Shown here: in pieces, positions 17,098-26,456 of the stretch
Numbering within the stretch: position 1 is the stretch's first letter
How the letters are laid out: the number at the start of each line of letters is the position of its first letter
Assembly: GCF_007665395.1 (NCBI RefSeq)
Contig: NZ_VDND01000006.1
Span: 62,001-126,000, forward strand
Direction: 5' to 3'
DNA from: Pseudomonas oryzihabitans
Lineage (GTDB): Bacteria > Pseudomonadota > Gammaproteobacteria > Pseudomonadales > Pseudomonadaceae
Length of the DNA stretch: 64,000 nt
Made by a program: the position numbers and the translations under genes
The notes under the pieces: generated by a model
The model's input: only the letters and a program-made list of their open reading frames with translations
Databases searched by the model: none
What the model was told of the DNA's origin: nothing

Positions 17098-20000
17098 AAG
17101 GCTTCAACCTGTCGGACTGGGCGCTGCGCCACCAATCCTTCGTCTGGTACCTGATGTTCGTCGCCCTGCTGATGGGCGTGTTCTCCTACATGAAGCTGGG
17201 GCGCGAGGAGGATCCGTCCTTCGCCATCAAGACCATGGTCATCCAGACCCGCTGGCCGGGGGCGACCACCGAGGAGACCCTGCGCCAGGTCACCGAGCGG
17301 GTGGAGAAGAAGCTCGAGGAGCTGGATTCCCTCGACTACACCAAGAGCTTCACCCGGCCGGGGCAATCCACGGTATTCGTCTACCTGCGCGACACCACAC
17401 CGGCCAAGGCGATTCCCGATATCTGGTACCAGGTGCGCAAGAAGATCGCCGACATCCAGGGCGAATTCCCCCAGGGCATCCAGGGTCCGGCCTTCAACGA
17501 CGAATTCGGCGACGTCTTCGGCAGCATCTATGCCTTCACCGGCGACGGCTTCAGCATGCGCCAGCTGCGCGACCAGGTGGAGCAGGTGCGGCGCGAGATC
17601 CGCAGCGTGCCGGGCATCGGCAAGGTGCAGGTGCTCGGTGCGGAGAACGAGGTCATCTACCTGGACTTCTCCACCCGCAAGCTGGCCGCCCTGGGGCTGG
17701 ACCAGCGCCAGGTGATGCAGAGCCTGCAGCAGCAGAATGCGGTGACGCCGTCGGGCACCATCGAGTCCGGCGCCGAGCGCATCAGTGTGCGCACCAGCGG
17801 CGAATTCCGCTCCACCGCCGATCTCGCGGCGGTCAACCTGCGTATCGACGACCGCTTCTACCGCCTCACCGACCTGGCCGACATCCGCAGCGGCTACGCC
17901 GATCCGCCGAGTTCGCTGTTCCGCTACAACGGCCAGCCGGCCATAGGTCTCGCCATCGCCATGAGCAGCGGCGGCAACATCCAGACCTTCGGTGCGGCGC
18001 TCACCGAGCGGATGCAGGAGCTGACCGGCGACCTGCCGGTGGGCATCGGCGTGCACGTGGTCTCCAACCAGGCGCAGGTGGTGGAGAAGGCCGTCGGTGG
18101 CTTCACTCGGGCGCTGTTCGAAGCGGTCATCATCGTGCTGGTGGTGAGCTTCATCAGCCTCGGCGTGCGCGCCGGCCTGGTGGTGGCGTTGTCGATCCCC
18201 CTGACCCTGGCGCTGGTGTTCGTCTTCATGGAGTACAGCGGCATCACCATGCAGCGGATCTCGCTGGGCGCCCTGATCATCGCCCTGGGCCTGCTGGTGG
18301 ACGACGCCATGATCACCGTGGAGATGATGGTGACCAAGCGCGAGGAGGGCGAGTCGCTGCACCGCTCGGCGACCTTCGCCTACGAGTCCACCGCCTTTCC
18401 CATGCTCACCGGCACCCTGGTGACGGTGGCCGGCTTCGTGCCCATCGGCCTCAACTCCAGCAGCGCCGGCCAGTACACCTTCACGCTGTTCGCGGTGATC
18501 GCGGTGGCCCTGCTGCTGTCCTGGATCGTGGCGGTGTTCTTCTCGCCGGTGATCGGCGTGCACATCCTGCCGAAGCAGGCGAAGCAGAAGGACCATGACC
18601 GGCCGGGCCGCCTGGCACGTTGGTCCGATGGCCTGCTGCTGGGCGCCATGCGCCACCGCTGGCTGACCATCGCCCTCACGGTGCTGCTGTTCGCCGCGGC
18701 GCTGTTCGCCATGAAGTTCGTGCAGAACCAGTTCTTCCCGTCCTCGGATCGGCCCGAGTTGCTGATCGACTTCAACCTGCCGCAGAACGCCTCCCTCGAT
18801 GCCACCCGCGCCCAGATGGACAGGTTCGAGAAGACCCTCGCCGGCGATCCGGACGTGGACCACTGGAGTTCCTACGTCGGCCAGGGGGCGGTACGTTTCT
18901 ACCTGCCGCTGGACCAGCAGCTGGAGAATCCCTTCTATGGCCAGGTGATCCTGGTGGCCAAGGACCTGGAGGCGCGCAATCGCCTGCTGCCCAAGCTCAA
19001 GCAGCGGCTGCGCCAGGACTTCGTCGGGCTGTCCGGCTATGTCCAGCCGCTGGAGATGGGCCCGCCGGTGGGCCGGCCGATCCAGTACCGCATCAGCGGC
19101 CCGGACGTCGCCGAGGTGCGTCGCCAGGCGCTGGCGCTGGCCAGCGTACTGGGCAAGAGTCCGCAACTGGGCGACTTCCTCTACGACTGGAACGAGCCGG
19201 CGCGGATGCTCAAGGTCGAGGTCAACCAGGACAAGGCGCGGCAGCTGGGCTTTTCCTCCCAGGACGTGGCGCAGATCCTCAATGGCGTGGTGACCGGGAC
19301 CCCGGTGACCCAGGTGCGCGACGACATCTATCTGGTCAACGTCATGGCGCGCGCCAGCGAGGCGGAGCGGCGCTCGGTGGAGACCCTGGAAAACCTGCAG
19401 ATCATGACCCCCCAGGGTGTCGCGGTGCCGCTCAAGGCCTTCGCCCGCATCGACTACGCCCTGGAGCAGCCGCTGGTGTGGCGGCGCGATCGCCTGCCCA
19501 CCATCACCCTCAAGGCCTCGATCCTCGGTGACATCCTGGCGCCCGACCTGGTCAAGCAGCTGCAGCCGGACGTCGACGCCTTCATCGCCAAGCTGCCGCC
19601 GCGCTACCACGTCGCGGTGGGCGGCACGGTGGAGGAGAGCAGCAAGGCCCAGGGCCCCATCGCCGAGGTGGTGCCGCTGATGCTGTTCCTCATGGCCACC
19701 TTCCTGATGATCCAGCTGCATAGCATCCGCAAGCTGTTCCTGGTGGCGAGCGTGGCGCCCCTCGGCCTGATCGGCGTGGTGCTGGGGCTGATCCCCTTCG
19801 GCCAGCCGCTGGGCTTCGTCGCCATCCTCGGGGTGCTGGCGCTGATCGGCATCATCATCCGCAACTCGGTGATCCTGGTGACCCAGATCGACGCCTTCGA
19901 GCGCGACGGTCGCTCGCCCTGGGACGCCGTGGTGGAAGCCACCCGTCATCGCCGGCGGCCCATCCTGCTGACCGCCGCGGCCGCCAGCCTGGGCATGATC

Positions 20001-20144
20001 CCCATCGCCCGCGAGGTGTTCTGGGGGCCCATGGCCTACGCCATGATCGGCGGCATCGTGGCCGCGACGCTGCTGACCCTGCTGTTCCTGCCGGCGCTGT
20101 ACGTCGCCAGCTATCGCATCCGCGAGCCACGCCGTGAGGGCTGA
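17094..20144 (+). CDS. RND efflux pump, inner-membrane transporter (TriC-like)
   Basis: The 1016-residue HAE1-type proton-driven drug exporter has 12 membrane segments and two large periplasmic loops. The N-terminus is MKGFNLSDWALRHQSFVWYL, the pore domain has TRWPGATTEETLRQVTERVE, and the proton-relay helix 4 carries the Asp pair in LGLLVDDAMITVEMM. With two adaptor genes in front, it best matches TriC, the triclosan-exporting pump of P. aeruginosa; substrates cannot be read from sequence. No outer-membrane channel gene is in the operon, so it must borrow one (OpmH/TolC-like). Confidence 0.92.
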   Translation: MKGFNLSDWALRHQSFVWYLMFVALLMGVFSYMKLGREEDPSFAIKTMVIQTRWPGATTEETLRQVTERVEKKLEELDSLDYTKSFTRPGQSTVFVYLRDTTPAKAIPDIWYQVRKKIADIQGEFPQGIQGPAFNDEFGDVFGSIYAFTGDGFSMRQLRDQVEQVRREIRSVPGIGKVQVLGAENEVIYLDFSTRKLAALGLDQRQVMQSLQQQNAVTPSGTIESGAERISVRTSGEFRSTADLAAVNLRIDDRFYRLTDLADIRSGYADPPSSLFRYNGQPAIGLAIAMSSGGNIQTFGAALTERMQELTGDLPVGIGVHVVSNQAQVVEKAVGGFTRALFEAVIIVLVVSFISLGVRAGLVVALSIPLTLALVFVFMEYSGITMQRISLGALIIALGLLVDDAMITVEMMVTKREEGESLHRSATFAYESTAFPMLTGTLVTVAGFVPIGLNSSSAGQYTFTLFAVIAVALLLSWIVAVFFSPVIGVHILPKQAKQKDHDRPGRLARWSDGLLLGAMRHRWLTIALTVLLFAAALFAMKFVQNQFFPSSDRPELLIDFNLPQNASLDATRAQMDRFEKTLAGDPDVDHWSSYVGQGAVRFYLPLDQQLENPFYGQVILVAKDLEARNRLLPKLKQRLRQDFVGLSGYVQPLEMGPPVGRPIQYRISGPDVAEVRRQALALASVLGKSPQLGDFLYDWNEPARMLKVEVNQDKARQLGFSSQDVAQILNGVVTGTPVTQVRDDIYLVNVMARASEAERRSVETLENLQIMTPQGVAVPLKAFARIDYALEQPLVWRRDRLPTITLKASILGDILAPDLVKQLQPDVDAFIAKLPPRYHVAVGGTVEESSKAQGPIAEVVPLMLFLMATFLMIQLHSIRKLFLVASVAPLGLIGVVLGLIPFGQPLGFVAILGVLALIGIIIRNSVILVTQIDAFERDGRSPWDAVVEATRHRRRPILLTAAAASLGMIPIAREVFWGPMAYAMIGGIVAATLLTLLFLPALYVASYRIREPRREG

Positions 20145-20153
20145 GGCGCAGGC

Positions 20154-20207
20154 AAAAAAAACGGCCCCCTGGCGGAGGTCTTCGCTGAAGACATCTGCCA
20201 GGAGGCC
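20154..20207 (-). terminator. Terminator oriented against the flanking genes
   Basis: A 45-base hairpin (GGCCCCCTGGC / GCCAGGAGGCC outer arms, GTCTTC / GAAGAC inner arms, 20163-20207) is followed on the minus strand by eight U. Both neighbouring genes are on the plus strand, so the U-tract side faces antisense transcription. On the plus strand it is a hairpin preceded by A8 with no U-tract. Confidence 0.7.
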
Positions 20208-20357
20208 GCAAGGAGCTATCCAAGGAGCCACTGCCGGAGGGAAGGATTCGCGCGGTCAGCAAGTCGAATCCACAGCAGCTCACCGCACCACTATCGGGCG
20301 TCCAGATTTTTCAATAAAGTGACGCCTTGACGAAACTCCATTGCGAAAAAGGCAATA

Positions 20358-21299
20358 ATGGATATTTTCCAAGGCATGCGCATCTTCGTCCGGGTGGTGG
20401 ATCTGGGCAGCCTCACGGCCGCCGCCCATACCCTCGACCTGTCCACTGCCCAGGTGTCGCGCCTGCTCGCCGAGCTGGAAAGCCACCTGCAGACGCGTCT
20501 GCTGCACCGCACCACCCGGCGGCTGGCGCTGACCGAGGCCGGCGAGCGCTACCTCGAACGCTGCCGGCGCATCTTGCAGGACGTCGGCGAAGCCGAGGCC
20601 GAGGCCAGCGGGGCGCACCTCAAGCCCCATGGCCATCTGCGCCTGCATTCCATGACCGGCCTCGGCACCCAGCTGCTCGCGCCCCTGGTATCGCGCTTCT
20701 GCGCGCGCTATCCGCAGGTGGAGATCGTCATGAACCTGTCGCAGAACCATCCGGCGCTGCTGGAGGATGGCCATGACATCGCCATCACCCTGGACACCGA
20801 GCTGGCCGATTCGGACTTCGTCGCCCAGCGCCTGGGCGGGGTCTACAGCGTGGTCTGCGCCGCGCCCAGCTATCTGGCGCGGCGGCCAGCGCCCCAGGTG
20901 CCGGCCGAGCTGGCCGAGCACGACTGCCTGCGCCTGCTCGATCCGAACTTTTCCGAACGCTGGGTCTTCGCGGGGCCCGAAGGCGAGCAGCAGGTCGCCC
21001 CGCGCTACGTCTTCCAGGTCAACGTCGCCGAAGCCCTGGCCAGCGTGGCGCGGCAGGGCATGGGGATCTGCCTGCTGCCCAGCTACATCGCGGTCAACTA
21101 CCTGAGAGACGGCAGCCTAGTGCGGTTGCTGCCCAACTTCCGCCTGCGCGAGCGCAACATCCATGCGCTCTATCCCTCGCGGCGCTTCCTCGATGCCAAG
21201 ATCAAGACCTGGATCGACTTCCTCAAGGAGGAGCTGCCGGAGCGCCTGCAACTGGAGAACCTGGTCCTGGAGGATCAGCGCTACTGGGCCAAGGACTAG
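20358..21299 (+). CDS. LysR-family transcriptional regulator
   Basis: The 313-residue regulator has an N-terminal winged helix-turn-helix (MDIFQGMRIFVRVVDLGSLTAA..., with the LDLSTAQVSRLLAELESHL recognition helix) and a substrate-binding domain from about residue 92. The LLHRTTRRLALTEAGERYLERC phrase puts it in the same LysR subgroup as the regulator at 3593. It lies downstream of the RND operon on the same strand but is separated by 213 bp and a hairpin, so a role in efflux control is possible but unsupported. AAAGG precedes the ATG at 20358. Confidence 0.9.
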   Translation: MDIFQGMRIFVRVVDLGSLTAAAHTLDLSTAQVSRLLAELESHLQTRLLHRTTRRLALTEAGERYLERCRRILQDVGEAEAEASGAHLKPHGHLRLHSMTGLGTQLLAPLVSRFCARYPQVEIVMNLSQNHPALLEDGHDIAITLDTELADSDFVAQRLGGVYSVVCAAPSYLARRPAPQVPAELAEHDCLRLLDPNFSERWVFAGPEGEQQVAPRYVFQVNVAEALASVARQGMGICLLPSYIAVNYLRDGSLVRLLPNFRLRERNIHALYPSRRFLDAKIKTWIDFLKEELPERLQLENLVLEDQRYWAKD

Positions 21300-21415
21300 C
21301 TGGCGCTGTTGCAGCTTCTGTAACAGTGATTTAGTTAGCCTGCTATTTATTAGGCTGCGTTCATTGCCTAGAATGGCCCTGTACCCCGATGAACACATCC
21401 CCCGAGGAGTTCGCC

Positions 21416-21586
21416 ATGAAACGTTCTCTGTCCGCCCTGTTGCTGACCCTGGCCACCCTGACCGCCGCCCAGTTCGCCGCGGCCGACGACAATCCCAGCC
21501 TGAGATACAAGCTGGTCGATCAGAATCACGCCGCCATGCAGCACTACGGCGATCAGTCCGCTCCCGCCGCCAACGTGCGTCGCTGA
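21416..21586 (+). CDS. Small secreted protein of unknown function (56 aa)
   Basis: The 56-residue product begins with a signal peptide (MKRSLSALLLTLATLTAAQF, then AAAD cleavage), leaving a mature peptide of about 33 residues without cysteine. The ATG at 21416 follows CGAGGAG at ideal spacing; the in-frame ATG at 21389 has no such site. A possible -10 (TAGAAT, 21369-21374) lies just upstream and a strong terminator follows at 21639. It is therefore a monocistronic gene. No family is recognised. Confidence 0.7.
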   Translation: MKRSLSALLLTLATLTAAQFAAADDNPSLRYKLVDQNHAAMQHYGDQSAPAANVRR

Positions 21587-21638
21587 GCCGCTGCGCTTTC
21601 GAAAGACCACCCCCTCTTTGCTCCTTTGGTCTTTCTCC

Positions 21639-21666
21639 GCCGCACCCATCGGGTGCGGCTTTTTTA
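21639..21666 (+). terminator. Rho-independent terminator
   Basis: Stem GCCGCACCC / GGGTGCGGC with loop ATC, then six T, ending the small secreted-protein transcript about 40 bp before the aminopeptidase gene. Confidence 0.9.
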
Positions 21667-21707
21667 TATCTGCGGCACACTGAGCCCCTGACCTTGTCGA
21701 GGTGCCC

Positions 21708-23516
21708 ATGACCGCCACTTCCGCTCAACGACTCGCCCGCCTGCGTGCCTTCCTGGCCGAGCAGGGCGCCGATGCCTGCCTCATTCCCAGTGCCGATCCG
21801 CACCTGTCCGAATACCTGCCCGAGCACTGGCAAGGGCGTGCCTGGCTGTCCGGGTTCACCGGCTCCGCCGGCCTGCTGCTGGTGACCCGCGACGCCGCCG
21901 GCGTCTGGACCGACAGCCGCTACTGGGAGCAGGCCGCCCGTGAGCTGGACGGCAGCGGCATCGACCTGATGAAGCAGGTGGCCAGCCAGCCCCAGGCCCA
22001 TCTGCACTGGCTGGCGGCCCAGGTGCCCGAAGGCGGCACCGTGCTGGTGGACGGCCAGGTGCTGTCCCTCGGCGCGGCCGCCGCGCTACGGCGCGTCCTC
22101 GAGCCGAAGCGCATCCAGCTGCGGACCGATCAGGATCCGCTGGCGATCTGGCCCGAGCGCCCGGCATTGCCGGCCGCGCCGGTCTTCGTGCACGCGCCGC
22201 CCTATGCGCCCCAGCCCCGCGGCGCCAAGCTCGCCCAGGTGCGTGAGGCCATGGCCGAGGCGGGGGCGGACTGGCATTTCATCTCCTCGCTGGACGACCT
22301 CGCCTGGCTGCTCAACCTGCGCGGCGCGGACGTCCCCTACAACCCGGTATTCCTCGCCCACCTGCTGCTGGGCCAGGACAGCTGCCAGCTGTTCATCGAT
22401 CCGGCCAAGGTCCCGGCCGACATCCAGGCGGCCCTGGCGGCGGACGGCGTGACCCTGGTCGATTACGGCCAGGCGGCCGCCGAGCTGGGGCGGCTGCCGG
22501 CGGGCAGTACCCTGCTGGTGGACCCCGCGCGCGTCACCCTCGGGCTGGTCGAGGCCGCGCCCGCGGGCGTCAAGCGGCTGGAGCAGATCAATCCGTCCAC
22601 CCTGTTCAAGGCCTGCAAGACCGCCGCGGAAGTGGCCCAGGTGCGCACCGCCATGGAGGAGGACGGCGCGGCACTCTGCGTCTTCTTCGCCCGTTTCGAA
22701 GCGGCCCTGGCCCGTGGCGAGCGGCTCACCGAGCTGACCGTGGACGACTGGCTGAGCGAGGCACGCGCGGCGCGACCGAATTTCGTCTCCCTGAGCTTCG
22801 CCACCATCGCCGGCTTCAACGCCGGTGGCGCCCTGCCGCACTATCGGGCGACCGAGGAGGCCCATGCCGAACTCCAGGGCGACGGCCTGTTGCTGATCGA
22901 CAGCGGCGGCCAGTACCTGGGCGGCACCACCGACATCACCCGGGTGGTGCCCATCGGCACGCCCAACGCGGCGCAGAAGCGTGACTTCACCCTGGTGCTC
23001 AAGGGCATGCTGGCGCTGTCGCGGGCCCGTTTCCCCGCCGGCGTCGCCGCGCCCATGCTCGACGCCCTGGCCCGCGAGCCGATCTGGGCCGCCGGCATCG
23101 ACTACGGTCATGGCACCGGCCACGGCGTGGGCTATTTCCTCAATGTGCACGAGGGCCCGCAGTCGATTTCCTTCTATGCCGCCATCACCCCGCACCACGT
23201 GTTGCGCGAGGGCATGATCACCTCCAACGAACCGGGGATCTACCGACCCGGCCAGTGGGGCGTGCGGCTGGAAAACCTGCTGCTGTGCACCCAGGCGGGG
23301 AGTACCGAGTTCGGTGATTTCCTCGCCTTCGAAACCCTGACCCTTTGCCCGCTGGACACCCGCTGCCTGGATCTCGCCCTGCTGCGCGCCGACGAGCTGG
23401 ACTGGCTGGATGGCTATCACGCCGAGGTTCGCCGCCGCCTCCTGCCGTTGGTGGAGGGTGCCGCGCGCGACTGGCTGCTGGCGCGTACCGAACCCGTCGC
23501 GAGGACCGCCCCATGA
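21708..23516 (+). CDS. Aminopeptidase P family (M24B) Xaa-Pro peptidase
   Basis: This cytoplasmic metallopeptidase removes an N-terminal residue before proline. The 602-residue product is the long three-domain type (as in eukaryotic XPNPEP1), not the roughly 440-residue E. coli PepP. All five metal ligands are visible: two Asp in LLIDSGGQYLGGTTDITRVV, His in GTGHGVGYFLNVHEGP, Glu in TSNEPGIY and Glu in VRLENLLL. The ATG at 21708 has GAGG six bases upstream; an upstream GTG at 21702 is less likely. The stop overlaps the start of the threonine aldolase gene (ATGA), so the two are translationally coupled. Confidence 0.92.
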   Translation: MTATSAQRLARLRAFLAEQGADACLIPSADPHLSEYLPEHWQGRAWLSGFTGSAGLLLVTRDAAGVWTDSRYWEQAARELDGSGIDLMKQVASQPQAHLHWLAAQVPEGGTVLVDGQVLSLGAAAALRRVLEPKRIQLRTDQDPLAIWPERPALPAAPVFVHAPPYAPQPRGAKLAQVREAMAEAGADWHFISSLDDLAWLLNLRGADVPYNPVFLAHLLLGQDSCQLFIDPAKVPADIQAALAADGVTLVDYGQAAAELGRLPAGSTLLVDPARVTLGLVEAAPAGVKRLEQINPSTLFKACKTAAEVAQVRTAMEEDGAALCVFFARFEAALARGERLTELTVDDWLSEARAARPNFVSLSFATIAGFNAGGALPHYRATEEAHAELQGDGLLLIDSGGQYLGGTTDITRVVPIGTPNAAQKRDFTLVLKGMLALSRARFPAGVAAPMLDALAREPIWAAGIDYGHGTGHGVGYFLNVHEGPQSISFYAAITPHHVLREGMITSNEPGIYRPGQWGVRLENLLLCTQAGSTEFGDFLAFETLTLCPLDTRCLDLALLRADELDWLDGYHAEVRRRLLPLVEGAARDWLLARTEPVARTAP

Positions 23517-24553
23517 GCAGCAACGCCCAGCAATTCGCCAGTGACAATTACTCCGGCATCTGTCCGGAAGCCTGGGCCGCCATGGCCGCGGCCAACGTCG
23601 GCCACGAGACCGCCTACGGCAACGACACCTGGACGGCACGCGCCGCCGATCGCTTTCGCCAGCTGTTCGAGACCGACTGCGAGGTGTTCTTCGCCTTCAA
23701 CGGCACGGCGGCCAATTCCCTGGCCCTGGCGGCGTTGTGCCAGAGCTATCACAGCGTCATCTGCGCCGACACCGCCCACGTCGAGACCGACGAATGCGGC
23801 GCGCCGGAATTCTTCTCCAACGGCTCCAAGCTGCTGCTGGCGCCGTCGCACCACGGCAAGCTGACGCCTGGCGCCATCCAGCAGATCGCCACCAAGCGCG
23901 CCGACATCCACTTTCCCAAGCCGCGGGCGGTGACCGTCACCCAGGCCACCGAGGTGGGGACCCTCTATGGACTGCACGAGCTGCAGGCCATCAGCGCCAC
24001 CTGCCGCGACCTCGGCCTGCACCTGCACATGGACGGTTCGCGCTTCTCCAACGCCGTGGCCGGCCTGGGCTGCACCCCGGCCGAGGTGACCTGGAAGGCG
24101 GGCGTCGACGTGCTCTGCTTCGGTGGCACCAAGAGCGGCATGGCGGTGGGAGAGGCCATCCTGTTCTTCAACCGCGACCTGGCCGAAGACTTCGAATACC
24201 GCTGCAAGCAGGCCGGCCAGCTGGCCTCCAAGATGAGATTCCTCTCCGCGCCCTGGCTCGGCGTGCTGGAAAACGACACCTGGCTGCGCCACGCCCGCCA
24301 CGCCAACGCCATGGCCCGGCTGCTCGCCGAGCGGGTCCGCGAAGTGCCCGGCGTCGACTTCATGTTCCCGGTCGAGGCCAACTCGGTGTTCCTGCAACTC
24401 TCGGAGCCGGCGCTGGACGTCCTGCGCAGTCGCGGTTGGCGCTTCTACACCTTCATCGGCAGCGGCGGCGCACGTTTCATGTGCTCCTGGGATACCGAGG
24501 AGGCCCGGGTGCTGGAGCTGGCGGCGGACATTCGCATGGCGATGGGCGGGTAG
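23513..24553 (+). CDS. ltaE: Low-specificity L-threonine aldolase
   Basis: This PLP enzyme splits L-threonine and L-allo-threonine to glycine and acetaldehyde. The 346-residue product has the fold-type I aldolase motifs: the FAFNGTAANSLAL phosphate-binding region (about 60), ADTAHVETDECGAPEFF with the ring-stacking His (about 85), HMDGSRFSNA with the PLP-binding Asp (about 175) and the Schiff-base lysine in CFGGTKSGMAVGEA (about 207). Length and motifs match Pseudomonas LtaE. It shares a 4-bp overlap with the aminopeptidase gene, pairing peptide breakdown with amino-acid catabolism. Confidence 0.93.
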   Translation: MSSNAQQFASDNYSGICPEAWAAMAAANVGHETAYGNDTWTARAADRFRQLFETDCEVFFAFNGTAANSLALAALCQSYHSVICADTAHVETDECGAPEFFSNGSKLLLAPSHHGKLTPGAIQQIATKRADIHFPKPRAVTVTQATEVGTLYGLHELQAISATCRDLGLHLHMDGSRFSNAVAGLGCTPAEVTWKAGVDVLCFGGTKSGMAVGEAILFFNRDLAEDFEYRCKQAGQLASKMRFLSAPWLGVLENDTWLRHARHANAMARLLAERVREVPGVDFMFPVEANSVFLQLSEPALDVLRSRGWRFYTFIGSGGARFMCSWDTEEARVLELAADIRMAMGG

Positions 24554-24583
24554 GGCGTATCGCGGCCAGCGGAGCGATAGGCT

Positions 24584-24766
24584 GTAGGTTGGGTTGCGAC
24601 GGCGCTATCGTCGAAGCCCAACATTGCAGGGGCCTGAGCAAAACCTGTTGGGCTTCGCTGCGCTCAACCCAACCTACGGTGGATCGTGAGAGCTACCGCA
24701 TCGGCGGACCGTCGTTGCCGTAATAGGCGAATGCGTAGGGTGGATGACGGCGCAGCCTCATCCACC
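24584..24766. repeat. Composite intergenic repeat, copy 1
   Basis: It consists of a GTAGGTTGGG ... CCCAACCTAC element (24584-24677), a linker, and a second inverted element GTAGGGTGGATGACGG...CTCATCCACC (24735-24766). The whole 183-bp unit is repeated with few changes at 25014. The first element belongs to the same family as the array at 580. Confidence 0.85.
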
Positions 24767-24917
24767 GGTGCCCCGCTCCCAAGGCGGACAGGTCGCGCGT
24801 CTTGTCTTCTCGATCGCGGCCCGGGCGGTCCGCCATTACGGCGGCCCCTAGGCACGGGGCCCGACGGTTGATCGCGATTTGGCCAGGGCTGATGACGCTG
24901 AACGCCTGCTCGGCTAA

Positions 24918-24952
24918 CCCCCTCTCCCCCTGGGAGAGGGCTGGGGTGAGGG
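24918..24952. repeat. Inverted repeat of the CCCTCTCCC / GGGAGAGGG type
   Basis: The CCCCTCTCCCCCTGGGAGAG core and following GGCTGGGGTGAGGG form a dispersed repeat often met in gammaproteobacterial intergenic DNA. It lies between the two composite repeats. Confidence 0.65.
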
Positions 24953-25013
24953 TGTTCCTCGCCACGCTGGTCCAGTTGAAAAGGCTACGCCGTTTTCCAC
25001 CCTACTGCGGCCC

Positions 25014-25196
25014 GTAGGTTGGGTTGAGACGGCTCTATCGGCGAAGCCCAACATTGCAGGGCCCGAGCAAAAGCCTGTTGGGCTTCGCTGCGCTCAACCC
25101 AACCTACGGTGGCTCGTAGAAGCGGCCGCATCGGCGAGCCGTCGTGGCCGTAATAAGCGAATACGTAGGGTGGATGACGGCGTAGCCTCATCCACC
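25014..25196. repeat. Composite intergenic repeat, copy 2
   Basis: Near-copy of the 24584-24766 unit, 430 bp downstream: same GTAGGTTGGG arms (25014-25107), same linker and same ATCCACC element (25165-25196). Together the two copies fill most of the 762-bp gene-free stretch between ltaE and the LacI-type regulator; nothing else is seen there. Confidence 0.85.
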
Positions 25197-25315
25197 GCTG
25201 CCGTGCCGCTCGTGGAGGAAAACGCTGCGCGGTGTTCCAGGCTACGGTGTTCACCGGGGACGCCGCCCGCCCCAACCGTTACCATGGCCGATCTCTCCCT
25301 CGTCCCCGGCGATTC

Positions 25316-26353
25316 ATGGCCAAGAAGTCCAGCAAAGCCCTCTCTACCACGGTCAATTCCGCTGCCCCCACGCTCATCGACGTGGCGCGGGTCGCCGGGG
25401 TGTCGCCGATCACCGTCTCGCGGGCGCTGAATCGACCGGAGATCGTCAGCGAGGCGGCGCGGGAGAAGGTGCTGGCGGCGGTGCGGGCCACCGGCTACGT
25501 GCCCAATCTGCTGGCCGGCGGCCTGGCCTCCAAGCGCAGTCGCCTGGTGGCGCTGTTCGTGCCGACCATCGTCCACTCCATCTTCGCCGAGACCGTCCAG
25601 GCCTTGATGGCGCGGCTGTCCCAGGCCGGCTACCAGACCCTGCTCGGCCTGACCGGCTACAGCGCCGAACAGGAAGAGCAGCTGCTGGCCGCGGTGCTGG
25701 GGCGCAAGCCCGACGGCATCGTGCTGACCGGTACCCTGCACACCGCGGCCAGTCGCCAGCGCCTGGCCCAGGCTGGCATCCCGGTGGTGGAGTCCTGGGA
25801 CCTGGGCGAGGACCCCCTGGACATGCAGGTGGGCTTCTCCCACGAAGCCGTGGGTCGCGCCCAGGCGGATCATCTGTACGCCCGTGGCTATCGCCACTTC
25901 GCCGTGGTGTCGGTGGACGATCCGCGCGCCCTGCGGCGCTGCCGCAGCCTGGTCGCGCAGCTGGCCGAGCTGGGCTTGGCGGAACCGCCGCTGGAGATCC
26001 TGCCAGCCCCCGCGCTGGTGGAATCCGGTCGGGCCGGCCTGCGCCAGCTGTTGGCCCGCGACGAGGCCTTCGACGTGGTGGTCTGCAGCTCGGATACCGT
26101 CGCCCAGGGCGTGATGGCGGAAGCGGCCAGTCGCGGTCTGCGCCTGCCCGAGGACCTGGCGGTCCTGGGCTTCGGCAATCTCTCCAGCGCGGCCCAGATG
26201 CATCCCGCGCTGTCGTCGGTGAGCGTCGCGGGCGATCGCATGGGCGCCCTGGCGGCGGAGGCGCTGCTACAGCGCCTCACCGAGGGCGAAGGTACCCGGG
26301 AGGCAGTGCGCATCGACACCGGCTTCCACATCATCGACCGCGCCACGACCTGA
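25316..26353 (+). CDS. LacI-family transcriptional regulator of the hexarate genes
   Basis: The 345-residue product has a LacI helix-turn-helix (TLIDVARVAGVSPITVSRALNRPEIVS, about residues 19-45), the hinge YVPNLLAGGLASKRS, and a periplasmic-binding-type effector domain. The best match is the GntR-like LacI subgroup that senses sugar acids. It lies directly upstream of a hexarate transporter and galactarate dehydratase, and two identical palindromes of LacI-operator form follow it, so it is very probably their repressor. Start taken at the ATG at 25316, where the protein-like sequence begins; its ribosome site is weak. Confidence 0.9.
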   Translation: MAKKSSKALSTTVNSAAPTLIDVARVAGVSPITVSRALNRPEIVSEAAREKVLAAVRATGYVPNLLAGGLASKRSRLVALFVPTIVHSIFAETVQALMARLSQAGYQTLLGLTGYSAEQEEQLLAAVLGRKPDGIVLTGTLHTAASRQRLAQAGIPVVESWDLGEDPLDMQVGFSHEAVGRAQADHLYARGYRHFAVVSVDDPRALRRCRSLVAQLAELGLAEPPLEILPAPALVESGRAGLRQLLARDEAFDVVVCSSDTVAQGVMAEAASRGLRLPEDLAVLGFGNLSSAAQMHPALSSVSVAGDRMGALAAEALLQRLTEGEGTREAVRIDTGFHIIDRATT

Positions 26354-26389
26354 CCACCGGTCTTTAAGTCGTTAGACGTCATACTTGTT

Positions 26390-26403
26390 TGATTGCGCAA
26401 TCA
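26390..26403. promoter_or_regulatory. LacI-type operator O1, TGATTGCGCAATCA
   Basis: Perfect 14-bp palindrome with the central CG typical of LacI-family operators. It lies in the 17-18 bp spacer of a possible weak promoter (TTGTTT at 26385, TAGTCT at 26409), where a bound repressor would block polymerase. Confidence 0.75.
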
Positions 26404-26456
26404 TGGCTTAGTCTTGGCTTATCGCTGGGACTGCGATGGATTGACGCACCTTTCAA

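Noticed and set aside
17076..20231. Minus-strand ORF of 1051 codons opposite the RND pump gene
   Set aside because: Shadow frame of the pump gene; His/Gln/Gly/Asp-rich low-complexity translation, no recognisable domain.
24554..25315. A small protein-coding gene or tRNA in the gap before the LacI-type regulator
   Set aside because: All open frames there run across the repeats; no ribosome site, tRNA TTCGA arm or cloverleaf was seen.
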